From CAIZGX01 sp044349305 (GTDB taxonomy: Bacteria; Bacteroidota; Bacteroidia; Flavobacteriales_D; Sanyastnellaceae): a stretch of DNA of 11,374 bases. The stretch covers positions 1-11,374 of the forward strand of contig JBIKRF010000075.1 of the NCBI GenBank assembly GCA_044349305.1, given 5' to 3'. A model generated the notes under the pieces. It saw nothing but the letters and a program-made list of their open reading frames with translations. It was not told the DNA's origin and made no database searches. Below are positions 1 to 4,730 of the stretch, piece after piece. Position 1 is the stretch's first letter, and every line of letters starts with the position of its first letter. The translations under genes were made by a program, and so were the position numbers.

Positions 1-119
1 CCTATTTATCAACTTGAACTCAAACCTAGAAATCCTACACAACCAAGAAATAAAACTTTAAATTTGTCTAATTAACCATGAGGATGATAGTAAAAGTGAC
101 AACCTAAATCAGGCAAGGA

Positions 120-254
120 CACTTCGTTATTCCTATTTCATAATTCCTACTCCGTAATGCCTGCTGCGTAATTGGAACTGCATTGTTAAAGAAAACGTCG
201 AAGACATTCGCGAAGCATTCGCCCGAAAGGCATTCGTGCTTGCACATCAGTTGC
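120..254 (+). repeat. Mini-hairpin array A (with 14-base-period sub-array)
   Basis: A string of short palindromes separated by fixed linkers. Positions 120-184 hold five 9-base units, each 3-base arm, 3-base loop, 3-base arm, at 120, 134, 148, 162 and 176, separated by 5-base linkers (ATTCC, ATTCC, ATGCC, ATTGG); the clean ones are TATTTCATA and TACTCCGTA, and the others carry mismatches or wobbles. After a 12-base spacer come GTCGAAGAC (197-205), GCGAAGC (210-216), GCCCGAAAGGC (221-231, one mismatch) and GTGCTTGCAC (236-245), with ATTC between them. The linker ATCA at 246-249 then overlaps the stop codon of the minus-strand gene ending at 247. The same units in the same order recur in the array at 3458-3690. 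The function is unknown. Bases 1-119 show nothing I can identify. Confidence 0.85.
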
Positions 255-651
255 ACTTCACACTCAAATACTCCGGATAATCACTATCGAAAACAAACTT
301 GGTTACCCCGCAAAGCCACATTCTCTCTGGTGCCTCTGGAAAGTTTTCGTTCATTCGAGTCACCGTATACGTTCCTCCACTCACATGTGTGAGAAGCAGA
401 TCCGCTTCAATGTCATAAGCTTCATAATTCGTGAAGGTGACGTTGACCCGCTCTTGTCCGTTTGCGAATACTTCTAACATGGTGTCGGCACCGGCAACCA
501 TTTCGAGATTAGCTCTTGGCCCCTGCCATTCAGGAAGATCTATGTACCATCTGTCTCTTTTCGGACCGAATAATCCCAAGATCGGAATACCCGCTAATTG
601 TGTTGTTTCTTCAACGCGATAAAAATCGTAAGTCTTAATTTGTTTTGTCAT
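247..651 (-). CDS. DUF6717-like uncharacterised protein
   Basis: A 134-residue soluble protein with no signal peptide or membrane segment. The middle and end (GADTMLE at residues 54-60, then WLCGVTKFVF at about 112-121 near the C-terminus) recall the small DUF6717 family, whose members carry a 'GxDTMID' stretch and a late 'WLCPALFKYF'-like stretch. This is a recollection-level resemblance, not an alignment, and the family has no known function. I chose the ATG at 651 rather than the in-frame codon at 681 because an A-rich tract of the Bacteroidota type immediately precedes it. The stop codon and last few residues lie in sequence shared with the mini-hairpin repeats, so the 3' end may have been remodelled by the repeat. 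It appears monocistronic; the next gene on the same strand ends about 95 bases upstream. Confidence 0.75.
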   Translation of the reverse strand: MTKQIKTYDFYRVEETTQLAGIPILGLFGPKRDRWYIDLPEWQGPRANLEMVAGADTMLEVFANGQERVNVTFTNYEAYDIEADLLLTHVSGGTYTVTRMNENFPEAPERMWLCGVTKFVFDSDYPEYLSVKCN

Positions 652-737
652 TTTTTTTAATGGTTTTAAATTTCGACACAAAGTTCCGATTCTGGCAAAG
701 CGAAGTAAAGTTTTGGCAAGCTTGTATTTTACAATAA

Positions 738-754
738 TTGATTAAACTAATCAA
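738..754 (-). terminator. Weak stem-loop at a gene end, possible terminator
   Basis: TTGATTA and TAATCAA form perfect 7 bp arms around a 3-base loop that overlaps the TAG stop codon of the gene ending at 747. On the minus strand the stem is followed by TTATTGT, which is only mildly T-rich, and the stem holds one G-C pair. It could be a weak intrinsic terminator or chance in AT-rich DNA. Confidence 0.25.
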
Positions 755-1580
755 GCAAATTGAAATTCTGATAGTATTGATTTCGATAATAATTATTCAA
801 TTCCTCTGGAGAGAGTTCACTCAATTTAAACTCACGAATGTCGTTTTTATTTAATGAATAAACTATGTATCCTCCGTATGTTTTTAAATCGTAGAATTCC
901 CGCCTTCTTCGTAAAAAGAACTCCGAATTTGGGGAATTAATTATTGTTGCTTCGCAACATTCGTTCGAAACGAAAATATTTATCCATTCCAAATTAGACT
1001 TATAATCAAGAGTATTAACAATGATTAACTCTCCATTACTTTTCATGCCAATTCCAAAATAATTGAAATAGAAAATGTCTTTGTGAGCGAGCTCGGTTAT
1101 CTCATAACTATCAATTATCGCAAATCCTAACTTTATGGTGCTCTTGATATTCTTTGAATTCAATTCGCGTGAATTTGTTAGGAACACATTTCCCTGAAAA
1201 TCCTTAGCCAACATACCTAAAAGCCGGTAGGATCGGCGATTTCTCTCTTTCCGAAAATCGAAAGGTCCTATTTGCAACAATCGATTGTATGGCAGTTGCT
1301 TTGGACGAAATAGTGGATATGAATCTCCACCTGGAATAGCCAAAATAAGCCTTTCATTTCTCAAATCAACAACATTTCTCACTCTATTTAAACAGTGATA
1401 AATATTAGATTCATTATCCTTATCGAAGAACTGAATGGAATGAGTCTTGTCTTTGGGTATGCTAAATATCTCGAAACCGTCGCATTTATTGTAATTAAAA
1501 TCAAAGCTCTCATTAACCGGATTGTTACGAGCATACCTAATTTCCGCTAGTGCTGATATAACCAAACCTTTAAAAGTCAT
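747..1580 (-). CDS. Uncharacterised protein, orphan AT-rich gene
   Basis: I do not recognise this 277-residue protein. It has no signal peptide and no transmembrane segment. It is rich in Asn, Tyr, Phe and Ile, with the short stretch RLILAIPGGDSYPLF near the first third and a strongly basic FLRRRREFYD near the C-terminal third. The ATG at 1580 is preferred; the TTG at 1595 would add five residues and overlap the stop of the small ORF upstream. The DNA is clearly more AT-rich than the neighbouring glycosidase gene, which is compatible with acquisition from elsewhere but is not proof. The uninterrupted length and normal amino-acid mix make it a convincing gene. No function can be assigned. Confidence 0.7.
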   Translation of the reverse strand: MTFKGLVISALAEIRYARNNPVNESFDFNYNKCDGFEIFSIPKDKTHSIQFFDKDNESNIYHCLNRVRNVVDLRNERLILAIPGGDSYPLFRPKQLPYNRLLQIGPFDFRKERNRRSYRLLGMLAKDFQGNVFLTNSRELNSKNIKSTIKLGFAIIDSYEITELAHKDIFYFNYFGIGMKSNGELIIVNTLDYKSNLEWINIFVSNECCEATIINSPNSEFFLRRRREFYDLKTYGGYIVYSLNKNDIREFKLSELSPEELNNYYRNQYYQNFNLLD

Positions 1581-1591
1581 AACTCGAGAAT

Positions 1592-1813
1592 TCAAGTGTT
1601 AAAATAAAATACTAATTCGCATTGTTTCTTTCCACCAACTCGGCAAAAACAAAAATCGAATCCTACTTCAACATTCTTGTTGTGCGAAACCACACTATCC
1701 CGAAGTTTTCTTTCGTCTAATAATTTATTTAAATAATTGTGCACGCGAACATCGGCCTTTCCCGGTGTCCAAAAGCGCCACGTGCGCTTCATGAATTTCA
1801 TTGCTTTTTTCAT
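1592..1813 (-). CDS. Doubtful small ORF, possible gene remnant
   Basis: A 73-residue reading frame beginning with an ATG at 1813 behind an A-rich stretch. The N-terminal half is very basic (MKKAMKFMKRTWRFW) and is followed by HNYLNKLLDERKLRDS; the C-terminus has several Cys (FCFCRVGGKKQC). The frame stays open upstream to 1900, but that part is mini-hairpin repeat and should not be read as protein. Its TGA overlaps a TTG that could start the next gene, an arrangement seen in translationally coupled genes. I know no family for it. It may be a small gene, the 3' remnant of a gene cut by the repeat, or non-coding. Confidence 0.3.
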   Translation of the reverse strand: MKKAMKFMKRTWRFWTPGKADVRVHNYLNKLLDERKLRDSVVSHNKNVEVGFDFCFCRVGGKKQCELVFYFNT

Positions 1814-1833
1814 GCGTTCTTTTTTAGGTTTTA

Positions 1834-1847
1834 GATCAATATTGATC
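1834..1847. repeat. 14-base perfect palindrome beside mini-hairpin array B
   Basis: GATCAAT is followed directly by its reverse complement ATTGATC with no spacer. It lies seven bases before the first unit of array B. It could be a protein binding site or a further member of the palindrome string; it has no loop, unlike the other units. Confidence 0.4.
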
Positions 1848-1854
1848 AAAAATC

Positions 1855-1910
1855 GTCGAAGACATTCGCGAAGCATTCGCCCGGAGGGCATTCGTTGCAA
1901 CGCAACATTC
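1855..1910 (+). repeat. Mini-hairpin array B
   Basis: Four palindromic units in series: GTCGAAGAC (1855-1863), GCGAAGC (1868-1874), GCCCGGAGGGC (1879-1889) and GTTGCAACGCAAC (1894-1906). Each is followed by ATTC, giving linkers at 1864, 1875, 1890 and 1907. The first three have the same order as in array A; the fourth is the GTTGC-loop-GCAAC unit also present in arrays C and D. It ends five bases from the stop codon of the minus-strand glycosidase-like gene, so it forms the immediate 3' flank of that gene. Confidence 0.88.
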
Positions 1911-1915
1911 TTAAC

Positions 1916-2638
1916 TTATTTAACAAACCCCACAATCACCCCAAACGACGAACCGCAATCCCATTGGTTATTCTGAGGACAGTACATTTCAGAAACACTG
2001 CCATCGAAATAAAGCGCGTTCACGCAGCCGTTCTTCAACATAAATTCTGCTAGCTGTTGGAAAGTGACAGCCTTGAGCGAAATACAGAAGAATACATCGC
2101 CGTTGGACTTCACTCCGACTGCATTTCTGATATGGGTTGAAGTACTGCTCTCGAATCCATCGTGCATCTTTCCATTTATTAAAACCATGGGACCCGATTG
2201 TGTTGCGAAGCGAATGTTCGAATTGCTGAATTTTTCCGACACTTTTACTTGCGCCTTACCGTCGTTGTCAATAGCGAATACGCCGTTCGGCTTCCAACAA
2301 AAATTGTTATCTCCATTTTTTAAATTAATGGGTTGAATTTGCTTTCCCTGATCAATGAATAATCCGACCGGCTTAAACAACGGCGTGTACATTCCTCCAT
2401 TCATGGCGAAGACCAATTGCTTGCCTTGCTTCTCAGCCGACTGCTTAACATTCCAAATATTCCAAAATCGATTGCCTGATTGATCTTTGTAGAACATCTG
2501 AATGTTCTTCACCTCGCTGCTCGGTACTTCAGCCACAGCGTAATCTTGCTGAATCGAGCACTTCACTTGTCCATGCAGCTGCTGAAGGGCCACGCCTAAA
2601 ATCATGATTCCAATTAAGGTTTTTCTAAAGTATTTCAT
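1916..2638 (-). CDS. Secreted phosphodiester glycosidase family protein (NAGPA/DUF2233 domain)
   Basis: This 240-residue protein has an N-terminal signal peptide: basic MKYFRK, a hydrophobic run to about residue 20, and likely cleavage near HGQ at 22-24. The rest matches the phosphodiester glycosidase fold (Pfam NAGPA): FAMNGGMY at 77-84, KPVGLFI at 89-95, QSGPMVLINGK at 147-157, RNAVGVKSNGDVFF at 171-184 and ALYFDGSVSEMY at 208-219. In the family, the Asn-Gly and Asp-Gly-Ser stretches line the active site. The mammalian relative removes GlcNAc from mannose-6-phosphate diesters; bacterial members are secreted and have varied or unknown substrates. The length fits a single-domain member. Location is predicted to be periplasmic or extracellular. 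Cys residues at about 27, 114, 185, 205, 220 and 228 could form disulfides. The gene seems monocistronic, with mini-hairpin array B directly after its stop. Confidence 0.88.
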   Translation of the reverse strand: MKYFRKTLIGIMILGVALQQLHGQVKCSIQQDYAVAEVPSSEVKNIQMFYKDQSGNRFWNIWNVKQSAEKQGKQLVFAMNGGMYTPLFKPVGLFIDQGKQIQPINLKNGDNNFCWKPNGVFAIDNDGKAQVKVSEKFSNSNIRFATQSGPMVLINGKMHDGFESSTSTHIRNAVGVKSNGDVFFCISLKAVTFQQLAEFMLKNGCVNALYFDGSVSEMYCPQNNQWDCGSSFGVIVGFVK

Positions 2639-3029
2639 TCAATAAAAATTATTAATCACAAAGAAAAAATCTGTCCCTGCAAAAGTTTTGCACACTAAAA
2701 ATTCAACTTAAAAAAATGTAACGTAGTAAAATGAGGAATACAAAAATTCCTTAAAAATACAGCGCATCCAAAAGAAGTTTTCAGCACAAAACCGCGACAA
2801 GAAAATTCATGCCGAAAAATAGTTTGTCAGGTTAATGACATTTCCAATTTGTCCCACATCCCTTTTCAATCTTGAAAAAACTATTTTTATTCACATTCAC
2901 ATTCCGTAAATAAATGTGACTGTTCATAAAATTTCGGATAGAAAAAAAATTAATTCTACCGAATAATAAAATCTATTTTTATCGGGGTGAAAGATTTTTC
3001 ACCCCGACTCATTTCAACATAAAATAAAC
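2639..3029. other. Divergent intergenic region, 391 bases
   Basis: This AT-rich stretch separates the divergent genes at 1916-2638 (minus) and 3030-3455 (plus) and must hold both promoters. I find no convincing TANNTTTG box paired with an upstream TTTG on either strand. An inverted repeat TCACATT (2897-2903) and AATGTGA (2913-2919) with a 9-base spacer could be an operator. A strong stem-loop lies at 2982-3007. No ORF looks real here. Confidence 0.6.
2982..3007 (+). promoter_or_regulatory. Perfect stem-loop in the leader of the 3030 gene
   Basis: TCGGGGTGAAA (2982-2992) and its exact reverse complement TTTCACCCCGA (2997-3007) enclose a GATT loop. The stem is 11 bp with seven G-C pairs, unusually GC-rich for this AT-rich region. 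It ends 22 bases before the ATG at 3030, so it would sit in the 5' untranslated leader or over the transcription start. There is no T-run after it on the plus strand, which argues against an ordinary intrinsic terminator in that direction. It could be an attenuator, an mRNA-stabilising hairpin or a repressor site. Confidence 0.6.
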
Positions 3030-3455
3030 ATGCAACTCACTCTCTTCACCATAGACCCTAAAGAAAAAGAACCCATGACTCACCGCGAGGCGTTCATTCA
3101 TTTCTTTAAGCGAATGGATTTGGAAATGATCGATCTTATTCTCGATCAAGAGACGTACATGGAAATTCCGAAATCGAGTTTCATTCTAAGGTTGGAACGT
3201 GCATTCGATTTGCTAAAAGGATATTCAGATTGGAGAATGAATGTGAGCCAGGGAACATGCATTGGCAAAGAATGCGATCACTTCCTTGACCGCGCCATTG
3301 AGTTCGTTGGAAATCGTTCCGGATACCGGATTTCACTTGTGCTCGTAGTCAAAGACGGAAAAATCACCGACATCTCCGAATGCGCCAAATTTCGCGGAGA
3401 TAAAATGGTTATTGGTGAGCAAAAGATTATTGTGTTGAGTTATATGAAGGATTGA
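3030..3455 (+). CDS. Uncharacterised conserved-type protein, possibly NTF2-like
   Basis: A 141-residue cytosolic protein. It opens with a helical stretch (EAFIHFFKRMDLEMIDLILD, residues 20-39) and ends with strand-like segments around YRISLVLVVKDGKITDISECAKF (99-121). This order, helix-rich start then an 'F-x-V-K-D-G-K-I' strand, is what one sees in small NTF2-like or SnoaL-like alpha/beta folds, but I see no catalytic signature and the assignment is an inference. Two Cys (77 and 82) sit close together. The ATG at 3030 is preferred; an internal ATG at 3075 is the alternative. The gene stands alone behind a strong leader stem-loop, and mini-hairpin array C starts three bases after its stop. 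Confidence 0.7.
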   Translation: MQLTLFTIDPKEKEPMTHREAFIHFFKRMDLEMIDLILDQETYMEIPKSSFILRLERAFDLLKGYSDWRMNVSQGTCIGKECDHFLDRAIEFVGNRSGYRISLVLVVKDGKITDISECAKFRGDKMVIGEQKIIVLSYMKD

Positions 3456-3457
3456 GG

Positions 3458-3690
3458 AACTTCGTTGTTCGAACTTCGTTGTTTAAACTACGTTGTTGGA
3501 ACTGTGTTCTTAAATAAACGTCGAAGACCCTCGCACTGCTAAGTGCCCTCGTCTAAGACCCTCGCGAAGTATTCGCCCGAAGGGCATTCGTTGAAAACAT
3601 TCGCCTCCGGCATTCGTGCTTGCACATTAGTTGCTTTGCAACATTCGCCTCCGGCATTCGTGCTTGCACATTAGTTGCTTTGCAACATTC
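3458..3690 (+). repeat. Mini-hairpin array C, the largest (16 units)
   Basis: It begins three bases after a stop codon. Four 9-base units of 14-base period come first (3458, 3472, 3486, 3500; AAC, a 3-base loop, GTT). After an 11-base spacer come GTCGAAGAC (3520), GCACTGCTAAGTGC (3533) and GTCTAAGAC (3551), each followed by CCTC, then GCGAAGT (3564), GCCCGAAGGGC (3575) and GTTGAAAAC (3590), each followed by ATTC. Two tandem copies of a 44-base block follow, each with GCCTCCGGC, GTGCTTGCAC and GTTGCTTTGCAAC joined by ATTC or ATTA (3603-3642 and 3647-3686). Only GCGAAGT is an imperfect palindrome among the later twelve. The last ATTC (3687-3690) leads straight into a pyrimidine tract. Any reading frame through this region is incidental. 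Confidence 0.92.
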
Positions 3691-3728
3691 TTCCCCTCTC
3701 TTCCCTTTCTTAACTTCTCTTACCTTCC
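3691..3728 (+). repeat. Pyrimidine tract of the GGTAAGAGA repeat family
   Basis: Thirty-eight bases almost purely C and T, built from CTCTTCCC, CTTAAC and CTTACC elements; on the other strand it reads as GGTAAGAGA and GGGAAGAGA units. It follows array C directly, the same junction (ATTC then TTCCC) seen at array D on the other strand. Confidence 0.75.
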
Positions 3729-3747
3729 AAAAGACATTCTAAAAAAT

Positions 3748-3783
3748 TTATTTGCACCGCAAATAATTTTTTATTTATGTTTG
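3748..3783 (+). promoter_or_regulatory. Candidate promoter with overlapping inverted repeat for the 3932 operon
   Basis: TTTG (3751-3754), a 21-base spacer and TATGTTTG (3776-3783) match the Bacteroidota promoter pattern TTTG then TANNTTTG; 19-21 base spacers are typical. The predicted start is near 3790, leaving a leader of about 140 bases before the ATG at 3932. An inverted repeat TTATTTGC / GCAAATAA (3748-3755 and 3759-3766, loop ACC) overlaps the -33 element and could be an operator. Because it is flanked by an A-run and a T-run it might instead be a weak bidirectional terminator; the stem has only two G-C pairs. Confidence 0.5.
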
Positions 3784-3915
3784 CAACGTATTTCGAACCT
3801 TAAATGGTACCAACCGAGTGAAGACACCACGGTGGTAAAACAATACGGGCCTCAAGCCAAAAACAAACGTATCAACCCTTTTTTAGATCGAAGTACAAAG
3901 AAGTTTAATGTTTAA
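3781..3915 (+). CDS. Possible small leader ORF (44 residues)
   Basis: From a TTG at 3781 the frame reads QPSEDTTVVKQYGPQ, then KNKRINPFLDRSTKKFNV, and stops with TAA 16 bases before the next gene. The composition looks protein-like rather than random, but there is no ATG, the TTG lies inside the predicted -7 promoter box, and I know no matching family. It may be a small gene with an unseen start, a remnant, or an untranslated leader. Confidence 0.25.
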   Translation: MQRISNLKWYQPSEDTTVVKQYGPQAKNKRINPFLDRSTKKFNV

Positions 3916-3931
3916 CTAAATACTTTTTTGT

Positions 3932-4294
3932 ATGGAAAAGCAACTCATTGTTCGCTTAACATCGGGACACGAAATCACGTTCGTCCCGAACGAGGTTCGC
4001 CTCGAAAAATCATTCGTCGATGTGAGCGCTCTGCTCAACGACAATCCCTTTCCGCTGCTCATTCATTTCACGCATGAGCTGCTGGTCTCTAATCTGTTTC
4101 TTTCGAAAGTGCCCGACTGCGTTCTGCTGCACCTGAAAGACAACTTCGAACCGAAGAGCGCTTCGTTTTGCGTGAACAGAGATGAAGGCGACTTCACGCT
4201 GCAATCGCAATGCAAGTTCGTACTGCTCATTCCCTTCCCCATCCCATTTCAGTTGCAGGAAATTCAAACCATTTACTCAAAATCAAAAAAATAA
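3932..4294 (+). CDS. Uncharacterised protein, first gene of a three-gene cluster
   Basis: I do not recognise this 120-residue protein. It starts with strand-like segments (KQLIVRLTSGHEITFVPN, residues 3-20), has a hydrophobic centre (FPLLIHFTHELLVSNLFLSKV, 40-60) that is too broken by polar residues to be a clear membrane helix, and ends in a basic tail SKSKK. No signal peptide is visible. The ATG at 3932 is the first good start after the candidate promoter at 3751-3783. Only four bases separate its TAA from the next ATG at 4299, so it is very probably co-transcribed, and may be translationally coupled, with the next two genes. A minus-strand frame at 4010-4267 overlaps it but has no start context and is taken as a shadow. 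Confidence 0.65.
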   Translation: MEKQLIVRLTSGHEITFVPNEVRLEKSFVDVSALLNDNPFPLLIHFTHELLVSNLFLSKVPDCVLLHLKDNFEPKSASFCVNRDEGDFTLQSQCKFVLLIPFPIPFQLQEIQTIYSKSKK

Positions 4295-4298
4295 AATC

Positions 4299-4715
4299 AT
4301 GAGTCAGACAGATAACAACGACATCGGAATAACCTTCACACCGGAGGACATTGCACGCGGACACGGAAAATTTCCCTACGTAATTGTTCGCATGCATTAT
4401 GCGATTTATATGCAGATGCCCATTCATTTCGTTTCCGAAAGAAAGGAAGGGCTGAAAGGAATTATTGTAAAATCAGATGCAGAAAACTTCATCGACAACT
4501 TTCCTTACCTCATTGAAGTAGCGGCAGATTACAAACGCAATCTCGACACCAAGAACAATCGACATCACAGGTTATGTGTGGTGGTTGGAAAAGACCAAGC
4601 CTATTACTTCGAAGAAGATGAGATTCGTTTCAGCACCTCTATTCCATCTGGAGGAACATTGGTGAACAGTGATCAGAAGATTATTGCCATGGCTCACGAT
4701 CACTTCATTCAATAA
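4299..4715 (+). CDS. Uncharacterised protein, second gene of the cluster
   Basis: A 138-residue protein of no recognised family. It appears soluble and alpha/beta: PYVIVRMHYAIYMQMPIHFV at 26-45, LKGIIVKS at 52-59, RLCVVVGKDQAYYFEEDEIRFS at 91-112, and a Gly/Ser turn PSGGT at 116-120. Several His and acidic residues lie near the end (MAHDHF), but I see no known catalytic motif. The reading frame stays open upstream to 4182, but the ATG at 4299 follows an A-rich tract and sits four bases after the previous stop, which fixes the start. The next gene begins 15 bases downstream on the same strand, supporting one operon. It has no signal peptide, so it is presumably cytoplasmic. Confidence 0.7.
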   Translation: MSQTDNNDIGITFTPEDIARGHGKFPYVIVRMHYAIYMQMPIHFVSERKEGLKGIIVKSDAENFIDNFPYLIEVAADYKRNLDTKNNRHHRLCVVVGKDQAYYFEEDEIRFSTSIPSGGTLVNSDQKIIAMAHDHFIQ

Positions 4716-4730
4716 TTAAAATTTAATACG

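Noticed and set aside
183..392. Plus-strand open frame of 69 residues
   Set aside because: It translates array A and then the antisense of the DUF6717-like gene; low-complexity, Ser/His-rich product and no start context.
2897..2919. TCACATT and AATGTGA inverted pair considered as a CRP/FNR-type site
   Set aside because: The half-sites are in the reverse of CRP order (TGTGA then TCACA) and the spacing is wrong; left only as a possible unspecified operator.
3597..3690. Two identical 44-base repeats, considered as a minimal CRISPR array
   Set aside because: The copies are directly adjacent with no unique spacer between them, and each is itself three palindromes with linkers; no cas genes are nearby.
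3631..3915. Open frame of 94 residues starting in array C
   Set aside because: The first half is translated repeat and pyrimidine tract. Only the last 40 or so residues look protein-like, so only a short possible ORF is listed.
4010..4267. Minus-strand frame inside the first cluster gene
   Set aside because: It lies entirely inside a better-supported plus-strand gene with clear operon spacing, and it has no upstream start signal.
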